Source: Pisaster brevispinus
Lineage: Eukaryota > Echinodermata > Asteroidea > Forcipulatida > Asteriidae
DNA: 64,000 bases
Reading direction: 5' to 3'
Assembly: GCA_023634235.1 (NCBI GenBank)
Contig: JAMKCF010000015.1
Location: forward strand, 8,032,087-8,096,086
Shown: positions 18,001 to 30,139 of the stretch, one piece after another
Layout: every line of letters begins with the position of its first letter
Position numbering within the stretch: position 1 is the stretch's first letter
The notes under the pieces: model-generated
The model's database searches: none
The model's input: only the letters and a program-made list of their open reading frames with translations
What the model was told of the DNA's origin: nothing
Position numbers and translations under genes: made by a program

Positions 18001-21000
18001 TCTTCTCACAACCAAAGATCAAAGGTCTGGAATCAGGAATAACACAATAACCACCGCACAAATGCTGAATTTAGCATTATCTCTGACCAACATTCTGTCC
18101 TCTTGTGTGGGTGAAACGAAGTGCTGCTGGAGAGCCTACTCGTAGTGGAAAGTATGGGTGGCCTTTGTTCTGGTCATCCAATGTGACACAAAAATACAAA
18201 TAAAGTCACATCTCCCGGTATGCATCCTGGGGAAAATTGGCGTGTTTACAAGTCATCCGGTGTTAAACTGGTTAAAAATTGTAATATTTGCATCGGGATG
18301 AAGAATTTGAATTTATTTATTTTTGTCCCCCTTACACCGATGTGTATTAAGCACTGTATGCTCAGTGCTTTCCCGAGCTCTCTGAAAAAATCCACAGGCA
18401 ATCACTCAGGTGGGATTCGAACCCACGACCTTTGCCTTGCTAGAGCAGATGTCTTACCACTAGACCACCGAGCTAGCCCGATTGCTAGAGGCGGGTACGA
18501 ATCCTTAGCAGCGGGTACTGCAATGATTTACTAGATGTAATAAAATTGTTTTATCATTTTTGTAACAGCTTAAAAAGCAGGAAGAGAATGTTCGGTTAGA
18601 AGAAGAAGCCTACAACGTCGCAAAACGAGAATCTGCGAGAGCTGCCCGCCAAACGAGGGCACTAGAGCAGCAGAGAAGTAAACCCACAGCCAATGGCACA
18701 GCCAAATCATCATGGCTTGGAGACAACGAGAGTGAATGGAATGTGTGAGTAGAGGCACTGGTTTTCTAGAATCTTTTGACACAAGTCTTTTTTCAACGGG
18801 TGTTCTTGTTCATCCCTACCTGCTTTGTCTTGCATTATCCTCTTCATTTGAAATCTGTCGTTAGTATATTTGTTATCCAGGGCTTGAATTTGGGAGGGAC
18901 AAAAATGGTCTGCCGTAGCCGAGCGGCGAAGAGCACCAGACTCAAGCTCTGGTGCTTCTGATCAGCAGAGTGTGGGTTCGAGTCCCGGTCGATACTTAAC
19001 CATTATTGCTGCGTCATTCGGATTGGACATAAAGCCGTAGGTCCTGTGTGTTTTGTAGTGCACATAAAAGAACCCAGTGCACTTATCGTAATTTATTTAA
19101 CCCTAAAAAGCCCTTGAAGGGCAACCATCATGCATGCAGTGATTACAGTGGAGTGGAGTGAAATAATGCGACCTCCAAGTAGAAAAAATAAAATAGATCT
19201 TATTTTGTCAAAGCAACCCCACACCCCCCTCCCCCTTCCACCTCTGCTTCCGCAAAACCTCCTTTACAGTTGTGGACTTTCACCACGATTTTGACCATGA
19301 TCTTACCTTTATGTTCCTATGTACCACTCGAAAGTCAAACTCAGGCGGAATTATGGTTTTGCCATCTGCTTTTTCAACCAGAACACATTTTTGTATTCTC
19401 TAGGTTATGGGAAAGACTCTCATATAATGTTCCATCAAAAGGTTTGCGAAACACGAAAGTGTGAGTTCTATGCATGCATAAATGATTGTCTTGTATTGAA
19501 AGCACTTGACAGTTTCATCACAGAATATGCCTGCTCTATGCCAGTGATGATTTAGGTTGTCTTTCTTTTGGAATTTGTGTATAAGTTTGCATGCATTCAA
19601 GAAGGCGATTAAAATGGACTCAGCTGAAACTGATGGACTGGAAACAGCATACAAGGAATAAGTGCATGTTGCTTTGAATACAAAAAATTAATAATATTGG
19701 GCACGTTTTTCCTTTAACTTTCTCAGTGACTATTGATTAGGACAATTTTGCTTGTCGTTTCACTAGTCCGGCATATTTCACGAGTCCCATATTTCATATT
19801 TAAAATGGTTGCTTTTCAACTAGCCTGCCGGAATACTTAGAGAAATTTTGACTGGTCCTCAGGTGTTTTAAAAAGCATTTAGCCAGGGCGGCCCTGCCAT
19901 GGCAAAACAGCCCAAATCGAAAAATGACAATTTGAGAAAATTAAGTACAGAGATAAGCTGTTTTGCCATAAAAATGGGATGAAAATGTAAAAACAGGACA
20001 TGTAGGACATGTTATATTCACATCCATACATAGTATGCCTTTGAAACTTTGCAATGGAAAAAGCACCCTCAATTTACCCAGAAATGATCTTATATAAAAA
20101 CCCAAATTTTTGAGTTGGGTTGTTTTGCCATGGAAGGGTCGAGCAGACCACTCAAGGGAGAATGCTGCTATTAGAATGCATTAATTTGCATGCATCCCGA
20201 TGCGATTCAATGGATTAATGTCTTACAGGCCTATTCTATATGTTTTACTGTCTTAGAGCTGGAGGTGAGGATGATTTTGAAATGTTCCTCGAGTCGGTGA
20301 AGGCACGGTCTCAGACAGTCAGAGCTAATGGTGAGTTATCAGACCAACTTAATATTATGATCAAATAATTTCTGCGAATGGAGCCAAGGTTTGCTCTCAG
20401 TCAGAACGCAAGGGTCCTGAGTTTGAATCCCATGCGGTCAGCAAGTAGATGTGTTTCCACAAGGTCTCAGAAAGTACTGAGTATCCAGTGCTCATCACAC
20501 ATCGATGTCACGGTAAAACAAAATCAGTATATTTATCGCGGATGCAATTTTTACACAACTTCACAACTTTTCAGAATGTTTTTAGATAAATAATAGATCT
20601 TTGTGTTTTTCTCGTTAGATTTCACATAAGTTCTTCAGTTTATATTAAAGAAAATTAACTGGAAAATAACTGACATTGTTTGACATTTGAAGTATTTTCA
20701 GGCCTTGAGCTTTAGCTTTTTGGAAAAGAAGCCTACCGGGCTAGTAAACCATGCGTTTTACTTGCCCTCAGGAAGTTTCAGTACCCTAGATTTGAATCTT
20801 GACATATACGTATCTTTCTGATGAATTCATGGTACTATCACAACCAGTTTAATGGTCAAGTGATGTTACATTCATACTCAAATAAAAATTATTAGATTTA
20901 TTATTTACATCTGAAGAGGAAGAAATATGAGCATTATAAACAAGTAGGAATGCACAGTTTTTAGTTAGCCCACAGGGCAAGTTGAGAAGTGGTGTTTACT

Positions 21001-24000
21001 AGCCCACAGCAGTTTTTACTAGACAATGTACGCATGGCCAGTGTTACGGGCGAGCCTTGTTTTTACATACTTGAAATACAAACAAACTTCAGAAAGTACT
21101 GGAAGGCTTTGCATAATTCTTCAAGTTTTCTGGTTTAATTTGTTAGTATTTAAATCTATTGCTATGTATTTTGTACACCCTTAGTGGCCATGTTGTCACA
21201 TCGACAAGAGGGCCATATTAACAAACTATCACATAAAGATTCCACAACCGGTTTGGAATGGGATTATGAGGAAGGTAATCTTTAAAGCAGATAATCCACA
21301 AAGCGGATAATCCACTTCACCTGATCACTGGGTTCCCCTAATGTAGAAACTATTGTAGCGTATCTGGCCAATTTACCCAAAATTTGGCACAAGTTCAAAA
21401 CAACAGAAACTCTCTTCAGATTGTTGCACTAATATTGTGCATTTGAATTTAAACATTAAAGGGGCTGTGCCGTCATGATCAAAGCAGGCCTTTGACTACT
21501 CTACATTGAATTATGAACTCTCACCCAGTTACAGCACATGCGCGCGGCCGTGGTCTCCATAGCTATGATACAGAGGGAGGGTGGGCGCGTGCACTAACAG
21601 GGTGAGAGTTCATAATTCCATGTGCAGCCACAGGCCTGCTTTGATCATGATGGCACAGCCCCTTTAATATCAAATAGAAAGTATGATGGAATTTTGAGGT
21701 CCAGATCACTTGTAGTTCTGCAAATGGGATAACCTCTGCTCATAGCAACCCTTCCATTGAATATAGATCTTGTACATAATACGTCACAGATCGCACGTGA
21801 GCTTTTCAGACTGCCATTTTGGTGATAATGTCTACATAAGAAAAGTACACGAGGTTGATGTTTATCGTAAACATTTGACAGATTCGAGCGGGAACTTTGT
21901 TTTCATTTCCGGAAACTGAAATTATTACGGGGGCTATGTCCCCTAATGAATGCATGTACCAAGCTTCTTTTCATAATACAGATTTTTTAAATTTGAGTTA
22001 AAAAGGGAGATTTTATTCTCAAAACTTGTGTCAGCTTGATGCACATTACACTATGCACATTGTTATGCAGAACGGGGGAAGTACTGATTGTGCTGATTGG
22101 CTCAATATTGCATCCTGATTCGCGCGCCAGGTATATTTGTAACAGTTACACGTGGTTCAAATACGCACTGGTCGATGACGTCATGTGCACAAGGTCTATA
22201 TGCATCACACACCGGTGAAGGAAATTTCACTTTTCCAGGGTACTAGAATCATATAATTTTCCTTATATCTTTTAAGCCATTACATTAATTTGACAAAATG
22301 CACACGACGGAAATAATCAAATCTACTGCTATTTTGATCAAATGTCATCAAAATTCAGAATTGAACTGACAATTCTTTATATTCCATTTGAAATTTGATG
22401 TCATCGAACATTGTTGGATTTTGAAAAAAAATTCACTTGTCCACAGTTGCATTTTACACCATTTAGAACGTGTGGTTAGAGATTTGTAATTTTCCCTGTT
22501 ATTCATAAGGACTTTATCTATTGGAAAATAAGTGAATCACAAAACTGAATTTGACCTTGTGTCCCTCTTGAGCATACTCCATTTTCTGTTGTGACGTTGT
22601 TTCCTATATCTTCATCACCACTGCATGCTATTTTTCTTAGCTCCAAGGTTTCTTCTCACTTTCTATAATCTCTTCCTTTCTTTCTTATCCTCAATGACTT
22701 ATAATGCTTCAGAGGATGATTCTGATGTAGAATGGCCATGAATTTTTTATCAAGGTAGATGGGAATATGTTCTGGAATATGACATGTTGTATTGTGACCC
22801 TCCGTGCTGAATGCAACAAGATTCAACAAGTTTAACCCTTTAGAGACATTGCTAATCTTGGTTTTTTTTTGCCCTGTTATTTTCAGAAAAAATTTCTCTG
22901 GAAAATGATTAAGAAACAGAAATACATGGTTTTGTTTTGGAATTGTAGATTCTACGTTAACATGGATAACATTGGAAAATGTCAATTTGGTCCGATACCC
23001 TCTCTTTGACCCTCCTGTTTAAGTGGAAGTAGGTCAGATCTTGCTGCCGTTTGTAGCAGCTATGGTCTGTAAAGGGTTAAAGAGTATGTTTTGAGTAGCG
23101 TCAACTGACTAGAATGGATCCTATTGCATTCAGCAGGCTGTACACTGTCATTCATGTACATTTTCTGTTGTTGATTTATGTTGCATTCAGAACAATTCAT
23201 TTCACCCTGGTGCCTGCCAATCAAATGTTTGTTTATGGATGTAATGTTGCACATGATCAGTGTTGTATGAATTATGATAATTTCTGAATGTGAGTTGAAT
23301 TGTGATGTCTTCATTTACAAACAATGACATTTATAAGCTATTGTAAACACATTGTCACTTGACACTTAAAGCTTGCCATTATGATTTATTCTGTAGTTTA
23401 AAAAATCTACACAACGTCTTTTTCAAATCATAAACAAGTAACAAGATCATTACATTTACACGCACATCACCTACCACCCATCCAACCCCAGCACAAAATC
23501 ACGATTGTTATCACTGTATGCCCTAACATGATCAGGCCTGTAGCTTCGTTCATGAAAAGGCTCAGGCACCAAGGTGTTTTCTCCTTGGTAAAGGGCACCT
23601 CAATGAGGAAATTGTAAGTTTCTGTTGGGGCATTTCAAGGGGCACCAAGGCAATGGCCAGGGGCAACAAAGTCAAGTGCCTCTGTTGCCTCCATGAGGTA
23701 TCAGGCCTGCATGACAATGGCCATTTTGAAATGTGAACCTTGCAAAAAGTGTCTAAAGAAATAATTCCCCAACTTCCTTTCCACACATTTTTAGACAACT
23801 TGATTTGAATGTGCTTGCAGATTGGACAGACTAAGTTCATTGCATTGACCCCCAAAAATGCGTACATGTAATGAGCATGTTGAATGTTGAATGTTGTATT
23901 ATTTTGCATGTTTAGTCATGATGATCTGTCGACATAATTTCTGTTCTTGAGGCCAGTTTAATCTACATGGAAGTTTTGATAAACAATCTTGAGCAGAAGT

Positions 24001-25283
24001 GATGTTTGAAGCTTTGCATGGTGTGGGTCATATAAATAACAACAGTAGTAACTTGCGGGGTACAGCGATAACCAACTATGTATATACAGTTTTGCATAAA
24101 GCTCTTTTGGGAGAAGTAGGCCTATTGGCTCTGGCAGCACAGAGTGAACCCATTGTAATCAAGTCACTCAACACAGTTTCGCAAGACATTGGTTTCTTCA
24201 TTAACGGCATCTGGTCGCCACTACTCAAGCCCACCCTACATTAGCAGCTCATCACAACACTGACATGCTCTAGTACACGCACATCCAGCCAGCAAGCAGT
24301 CAATCCCAACGCATCACTGGCCAAGAACAGATTGGACCCTTCCCACTCGTATGAGCTTCCCTACTTAAACCTCAGCATCATCAGCAGTCCAGCATTCTCC
24401 TGAAAACAAGCAGAACCAACATTCCTCCCAAAAGAGTTTTATGCAGGGTTGTACCCTCAGGGTACTCCAATACATAAATGATTATTAAAAAAAATTGAAA
24501 GTATACCATAATTAAGTTGTATGCTATCGGTAACCATAAGGTAGGTGTTCCGTCACTCCACAAACATTCTCCTAAAGCCCTTCTAAAACGCAAATTCTCA
24601 ACTGATACTACATGCAGCTTGCTTGTAAAGGGTGTAGACGAACCTATTTTTATATATTTTTAAAATTTTTCTTCACAGCGGGTTTGGCAGTCATTCCATA
24701 CCCAACTACACAGAGCTCTAGTGTTGACGATTGCCTTCCTCTTACAACCAAAATGACTCCGAACAGTTACTCCGAAGGATCAGTCAATGTCCAGAATGCA
24801 TCTAGTGAGCAGGTGGAATCAGACTCAGACTGGGACCCAGACTTTGTCGGTGCATCATTGGAAGGCGAATCATCGACGACAGACTTAAAGACTAGTCATG
24901 TGATGGAAGCATCTCCAGTGCAGGTAAAATCTTCTCCACCGTCCCCTTTAACAAATCTGACCGACGTTGAGGCTCAGATGCATGATGGGAAAACTGTGAA
25001 TCAAGAAAGTACAGAGACTGTTGATAAGGAGGAGACAAAAAGTCACATGACGCAACCAACCTACGTGCAATCTGTTAACGAACCCAATCAATTAAATAGC
25101 GTTGTACCGCCAAACGCCCAAGATGACAAACTGCTTCCTTCACATGCTGTCGACACCACTTCCATTTCAAAGGTGTCAGAAAACAGAACAGAAGTATTCA
25201 CAGAAACAAGCAAACCAGCTGCTGGCGATGACGAGGATCCTTTTGACTTTGACAAGTTCTTGGAAGAGTTGGATCTGGAATGA
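15023..25283 (+). CDS. AP1AR: AP-1 complex-associated regulatory protein (gadkin), complete in 6 exons
   Basis: Exons 15023-15066, 16594-16666, 17432-17554, 18569-18744, 20257-20330 and 24679-25283 join in frame to 364 residues (1095 nt). The N-terminus MGNCLESCFGSVRK has Gly2 for myristoylation and cysteines 4 and 8 for palmitoylation, like human MGNCC. VGIEFESLIED matches the human IEFENLVE block. A charged, probably coiled-coil stretch follows (about residues 50-135), including QEENVRLEEEAYNVAKRES, close to human EEKLRLEEEALYAAQREA. GGEDDFEMFLESVKARS matches human PEDDFESCLRNMKSQ. Near residue 215 WDPDFVGA parallels human WENDFVSA, a WxxF-type motif for the gamma-adaptin ear. The last 15 residues, DPFDFDKFLEELDLE, add DPF- and FxxF-like adaptor motifs. 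Gadkin links AP-1 vesicles to kinesin-1 and restrains Arp2/3. The start is supported by the lipidation motif and the donor GTGAGT after codon 14. It is tail-to-tail with CFAP96. Confidence 0.9.
15295..15423. mobile_element. 129-bp foldback element in AP1AR intron 1
   Basis: The arm TTCCGTATCCAGCCACCAC (continuing CTTTTTC) pairs with the arm ending GTGGTGGCAGGATACGGAA, over 24-25 bp with one mismatch. The 79-bp loop is unrelated. It may be a very short MITE. Confidence 0.75.
16180..16425 (+). mobile_element. SINE family 2 copy, AP1AR intron 1
   Basis: CAGTCAGTTTCCCTTGTGG, CTGCTTCCTGGGTTG and GGGCTAGATAGTTCAGTTG match the family. The segment after the A box is missing. Confidence 0.75.
16880..17265 (-). 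mobile_element. MITE family G copy in AP1AR intron 2
   Basis: In reverse orientation it ends with the terminus CAATCTATGACCCTACC and contains TTTGCCTGTAAATCAG and CAGCTGAAACTTTCACA blocks of the family. The family is about 400-460 bp long. Confidence 0.7.
18393..18482 (-). mobile_element. SINE family 3 head (tRNA-like), AP1AR intron 3
   Basis: The minus strand reads GGCTAGCTCGGTGGTCTAGT (A box) and GTGGGTTCGAATCCCACC (B box with T-arm pairing). The 5' and 3' acceptor-stem positions do not pair, so this is not a functional tRNA. Confidence 0.7.
18908..19115 (+). mobile_element. SINE family 1 copy, AP1AR intron 4
   Basis: The A-box-like GCCGTAGCCGAGCGGCGAAG and B-box GGGTTCGAGTCCC are clear. 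The core GGACATAAAGCCGTAGGTCC and AAGAACCCAGTGCACTTATC follow. Confidence 0.85.
19905..20150. repeat. Inverted repeat around GTTTTGCCATGG, AP1AR intron 4
   Basis: CCATGGCAAAACAGCCCAAAT at the left pairs with GGGTTGTTTTGCCATGGAAG at the right, and a GCTGTTTTGCCAT copy lies between them. It is probably another MITE. Confidence 0.55.
21456..21667. mobile_element. MITE family B copy in AP1AR intron 5
   Basis: The termini TTAAAGGGGCTGTGCCGTCA and its complement (TGGCACAGCCCCTTTAA) are nearly perfect over about 35 bp, and TTAA stands on both sides. It is highly similar to the copy at 3361. Confidence 0.85.
22832..23080. mobile_element. MITE family D copy in AP1AR intron 5
   Basis: TTAACCCTTTAGAG at the left and CTGTAAAGGGTTAA at the right bound a 249-bp element. 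A block reading CAGATCTTGCTGCCG is inverted relative to the copy in RNLS intron 2. Confidence 0.8.
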
Positions 25284-25550
25284 TGAGTTGATATCACATC
25301 GAGAAAAACCCTCATTTAACGAGAACTGATAATCTACACAACTCGGTGACCAATTTTTAAATGCAAATGTACATATATTGGAACAGCAACCTTGACAACA
25401 GGAAAACGACTCTATTGTATATTTATATCATTGGATTGATGATTGTTTAACCAAGTTTTGCTGCACATAGAAAAACCATTGATTGCTTAATAGCAGAAAT
25501 GCCATGAGGTACATTTGTCGTGAGCACTTCTTACTGCATGGTGCTCATGC

Positions 25551-25556
25551 ATTAAA
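25551..25556 (+). terminator. Candidate variant poly(A) signal of AP1AR (ATTAAA)
   Basis: ATTAAA occurs 268 bp after the AP1AR stop, just before a MITE copy at 25567-25896. A canonical AATAAA also exists much further on, near 29640, so the true 3' end is uncertain. Confidence 0.25.
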
Positions 25557-25566
25557 TACATGTTCA

Positions 25567-25896
25567 AGGTGTTATACTGGATTGGTTAGGATTTAACAAC
25601 CGTTTAACTTTTGGCCGAAGGCTTACTAGTTATGAAGTTCATATGAGAACCATTTTTTTCCTGTAAAATATTTCCCTCTGAAGTGAAGTCAGCTGGTTTC
25701 AGTTGATAACAACCAAAAGTAAGGACAATGTGTTTTCATGCTGAAAAATGTGCATGGGTTTCCACTATTTTCTCCTGACTCACACAAAGCCAAACATTTC
25801 AGAGGCTTGTTATTTCATTTAAATTGTTGATCGCACAAAACATGAACACTGTCTGTGACTATTTTGTCAGCTCTACCAATCCTGTATAATACCTTT
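25567..25896 (+). mobile_element. MITE family A copy in AP1AR 3' flank
   Basis: The left end is diverged (GGTGTTATACTGGATTGG) and the right end is intact (CCAATCCTGTATAATACC). The interior matches the 2584 copy in the same orientation but is shorter by internal loss. Confidence 0.8.
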
Positions 25897-26108
25897 TAGT
25901 AATATGTACATAGTATGACTGTACTGTACATACACCTGCATGTGTACATTAGGTGAGTATTTGACCTTTCCATATTCATACATACGCATAGGTCTGTGGT
26001 TGGAGTCTCGGAAGGGAGGGATGTAGAGTGGAGATTATTGTACTTGCTATTAACAGCTATTATTGCTTGATCATAAGGTATGAAGGAGCCCTTGTACATT
26101 AGCAGACC

Positions 26109-26977
26109 AGGTGTGGATTTCACAAAGAGTTAAGACTAGTCTTATCTCGAGTTAGGATGAGTTACTCGTCCTAACTTAGGACGGGTCTGAGGGTCGTCTT
26201 AGCGGATGATTTTGCGTTATATGTGTGTGTGTTGCTTACAATGCGCTGCTACTGTTGGCTGACCGCAAAGAGAGACTGGCGATACGAAGAAAACGACTAT
26301 AGTCCGTCACACACTGGCCCATTTCCGGTGTGACATTGTAAAATAAAATAACGCATTAAAAACTGTTCGTTCACTAACTCATAATTAATTAAATTTACAA
26401 ATTTTGTCCAAGTTTTTCAATATCACAATGTGCAAACCATTGATCTTTACCGATGTGACCGACACGGCAGGGTTGCGACGACAAGGGGAAATTCATCACA
26501 CTCACGGCACGTTCTTACACAGTTTTTCCACTCAATTTGAGTTTGTTCCCCTCCTTTTACTCAACAACCGTACAAAACAGCTTACCTAGGCTTTATTCAA
26601 ACACACACATTGATTGTTCACCCATAAAGGTCTAAAAACAACCATAAATGTTTGACATTTTGTCGCCAAAGCGGAAACAAAATGGCCGACGATCTGTTTT
26701 TTCTGAAGGAGAAGAACACGATCACGTGATGTGCTAATCTTACGACCGTTTCATTAACTGGGCAATACACGCATCAAATAGCCATTGCGCTAGCATTTTT
26801 AGCCTCGTCCGAGAATTCGTTTGTGGTATTATATTAGTTACGACTCGTCCTGCTTAAGACGGGTTTTGTGAAATCGATCCTAGGATCGTTCTTAGCTAGG
26901 ATCGATCTTAGGGCTGGGACTCGTCCTAAGTCCTAGGATCGATCCTAAGTTAGGAAGGGTTTTGTGAAATCGACCCC
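26109..26977. mobile_element. MITE family F long copy (GATTTCACAAAG termini)
   Basis: It begins GGTGTGGATTTCACAAAGAG and ends TTTTGTGAAATCGACCCC. Arrays of CTTAGGAC/GTCCTAAG motifs sit just inside both ends, and about 600 bp of unrelated filler lies between. Confidence 0.65.
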
Positions 26978-27120
26978 AGGGGTGGATTTCACAAAGAGTT
27001 AAGACTAGTCTTATCTCGAGTTAGGACGAGTTACTCATCCTAACTTAGGACTAGCCTGAAGTTGTTAATAACTCCTAGGACTAGTCCTAAGTTAGGACCA
27101 CCTTTGTGAAATCGACCCCT
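26978..27120. mobile_element. MITE family F compact copy, 143 bp
   Basis: It begins AGGGGTGGATTTCACAAAGA and ends ACCTTTGTGAAATCGACCCC. It is an almost complete palindrome with CCTAACTTAGGA and CTAGGACTAG cores, lying end-to-end with the long copy. Confidence 0.85.
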
Positions 27121-27309
27121 GATACTTCACAGAGGCAATGACGCTCATGCAGGCCTGGAATTCCATCTATTAGAGGGCAAGGCAGTTATCATTTTGCAAA
27201 GGGCACTTCCATTTAAAAATCTTAAAGTCTATGGGAAACTTTTGATATGGCACCAAGGCCAAGATCAGGGCAACTGAGGTCATGGCATCAGTGGACTTCC
27301 AGGTCTGCC

Positions 27310-27452
27310 CCTGGGGCCGATTTCACAAAGAGCTAAGATTGATCCTAACTGTGAATCGCTAAGCAAAGTGTGATGTCACAATACAAATCACAATGGTAAT
27401 ATTGACAACTCATCTTAAGTTAAATCTTTGTGCTTTGTGAAATCGAGCCCTG
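27310..27452. mobile_element. MITE family F diverged copy
   Basis: GGGGCCGATTTCACAAAGAG at the left and CTTTGTGAAATCGAGCCC at the right bound 143 bp. The interior lacks the CTAGGACTAG core of the neighbouring copy. Confidence 0.75.
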
Positions 27453-27934
27453 GTCACTGCCCCCGGTGCCCCTTGAAATGTTCCAGTAGAAATGTACACT
27501 TTCCTCACAGGAGAAAAACGCCTTTGTGCCCTTGCCCTCTCAAGAACAAATCATCAGGCCTGCACTGGTATCAAGTGGAACTGCATACATGAAGGTGTTG
27601 ACCAGCCTTGATCTTAAACCGAGGTGCTTCTTAGTATGGCCCATGTCACACCAGGCAATTTACAGGCAACCAGTTCCAGGCAATCTCCATGAAGAAAAGG
27701 CATTCACATTTGAATGTTCACACATTTTTCTTAGGGATCGTAAGACATTGTTAAAAAAATTACTCATGTGCTACTGAAGTGATCCTGTAGCATGCACTGC
27801 AGTTAGTTGCCTCCAAGTTGCCTCGTGTGACAAGGCCCTAACATTAAAATTGTGTCCTAAATCATAACGCATACCTCTTAATCATACCTACCTTGCGCTT
27901 TCATGTTACAGGATGTATTACAAGCTATGTGCAC

Positions 27935-28435
27935 TTAAAGGTTGGCTCATAGACTGTTTTTTTGTCAACGTTATGCTGATTTATAGACACAATTATAAAG
28001 AAAAATGCAATAAAAGTCACTTGTGAAAGTTTATTAGCTGTAAAGATTGTCTACTTATTGAGAAAACAGCAAAAAACTGTCAGAGTATTTTCACATGAAT
28101 GTCAAATCCATCCATGTTTAATAGCAAGGTGGCAGCGGGTACTAACTGCACCTCTGGTGGCAAACATTTGGACACCAACCCTCAGAAATCTGAGAAATGA
28201 TTCATGCATTAATTGTTTCTCAGATTCAAATGTTTTTGGGTGAAGAATTATCAAAACTGTATTACTTCGAAGAGAGTCCTTTTTTCAAAATAGTTTATAC
28301 TATCAATAGCTGGAGTGCTTCTCGCCGAATAAAGTTTTATATACATCAAATTTTGGAGTGTTTACCAATCTATGATCCTACCTATCAGCATTGTTGCATT
28401 CAAAAGGTTAAATATCAAAAGCAGGATGGAAATTA
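27935..28435 (+). mobile_element. MITE family G copy between AP1AR and CFAP96
   Basis: It begins AAAGGTTGGCTCATAGACTG, runs through AAGTCACTTGTGAAAGTTT and ends near CCAATCTATGATCCTACC at about 28364-28382. Confidence 0.7.
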
Positions 28436-28549
28436 ATTTTGGGTAAAGGTTTATGATAATATAATAACAAGTTTTGCGGTGACCGTGAAATTCATCATAG
28501 TCATTTGAAATAACCTCAAGGTTATTGTTGTAGTTATTAGGATCAACTA

Positions 28550-28800
28550 GGGCCCAAATTCATGGCTCTGCTTCCTTTAGGCAAAAAATCAGTGTTCATG
28601 GAAGGGGGGGATTTCCGCGCTTATGTCAAGCGTATTTCACAATCTAGTAGGGAATGTTTGCTTGTGCGGGAGCTTATTCCACGTTACTGGGTTCTTCGCT
28701 GATGCAGCTAGTGCAGAAATTTGATACTTGCCCTGTAAGCAAAGAAACGTGACAGCAAGCGCAGAATTCAGCAGTAAGCAGAGCCGCGAAATTGGGCCCT
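28550..28800. mobile_element. MITE family E copy
   Basis: The left end GGGCCCAAATTCATGGCTCT and the right end GAGCCGCGAAATTGGGCCC flank 250 bp similar to the copy at 4335. Confidence 0.8.
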
Positions 28801-30139
28801 GTGGTTTGGGAGTAGGGTATCAGGAAGGTGCACCAGTAATTTGTGTTCTCATACTACAGCACCATGCATCATATATTTTGCAAGAAAATAGTACATGGTT
28901 GTACTGTTAGAGAACTTTTTATAGCTATTTAATAATTTCTAATATATTGAAAATTTGGTTTCAGTTTCAGTTGAAGGAAAACTTTCTATAAATTTTATTT
29001 ATTATTATCTCATTTTAAATAATTGTATTTAAGTCACATGTGCAGAGAATATGCAGAGTTTTAAAGTAATGAAAAGTAATGTTTTCTTTCCATATAACTT
29101 GTTTCCACAAATGAACATGTAATGTCGCCTTTATTTGTTCAGATTTCTTAATTTCAGTATCACCCAGTGGAGTTCAACATTCAGCACATTGCCCACTACT
29201 GTGTTATTGGAGCATGGCAGTTAGTTGCTTAAACCACATTGTTGCTGTATTATACCTTATGTACTTGTATCTGTGTCATGATTATAAATGAAAGGTGCAA
29301 GGAAAAAAGTGAGAAACAATTATTTGCATCAATTTTCCCAACACAAATAGATGTACAAACAGGTATGGACAGGAATAGCTAGTCATATCTGTCCGATGGT
29401 GGAGGGCCTACATGTGTGTACATGTACGTAGTTGCCTTCACATGTTTTATATTGTACAGAAATAACTTGTTTTTTCCTTGTAATTGATTGCTACCTAAAT
29501 TGTTTTGATTCACTTTCAAATACAAGGCCACTCAATGTTGCTTACTATGTAGTACCCAACATTATTACAAGGAAATGCTTGCTATAGTTCAATTAATACA
29601 TTTTTAAATGTTTACTTAATTGCTTCCATGAGTTGCTTTAAATAAAAGCAAATGTACTGTATAAAAATGTGTGTTTCTACCATTTTTTCATGTAGTTACA
29701 GTCAGCCCACGTTATAAAGAGGTTCTCTTATAAAGAGTACATTCTGAAGTCCCGCATCTCATTTCTGCTTTTTGTTTTGCTGTCCTCTTATAACAATGTT
29801 CCTGTCATAAAGGGTTTCTGCTCTATATATTCTGACACCCGTATGTTCCGACAACTGTTTTTTGATAAAAAGACAAGAGTATAGAATGGCAATTATTCTT
29901 GCAACTTTGTTCATGTTCTACTGTTTTGGGATAAAATCACATGGGGTAAGCACAGAAATTTTGTCCAGAGGTTCCAAAAAAACCTGTTGTGATTATTGTT
30001 ATTATTACATGTTTCTGGTAATGAAACCAAGGATGCCTCATAAGTGAACTTAACATGTAGCTCACAAGCCTGAGGAAACCTGTAAACAAGGGTGCTTGCT
30101 ATGTGAACCAGAAACACAGGGGTTAACCCCTTCTATTCC

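Noticed and set aside
18393..18482. Possible tRNA gene on the minus strand
   Set aside because: The A and B boxes and T-arm are present, but the acceptor-stem ends do not pair. The same head occurs in SINE-like contexts.
20257..20260. Alternative AG acceptor two bases later for AP1AR exon 5
   Set aside because: Using the second AG of TTAGAG would put a TGA in frame after three codons. The first AG keeps the GGEDDFEMFLES block.
22656..22985. 109-codon minus-strand frame in AP1AR intron 5
   Set aside because: It overlaps a family D MITE, has no family match and is antisense to AP1AR.
24612..24678. Extension of the last AP1AR exon upstream as a separate gene start
   Set aside because: The ATG at 24612 lies in the intron's pyrimidine-rich end. 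The acceptor CACAG at 24674-24678 gives an in-phase join to exon 5.
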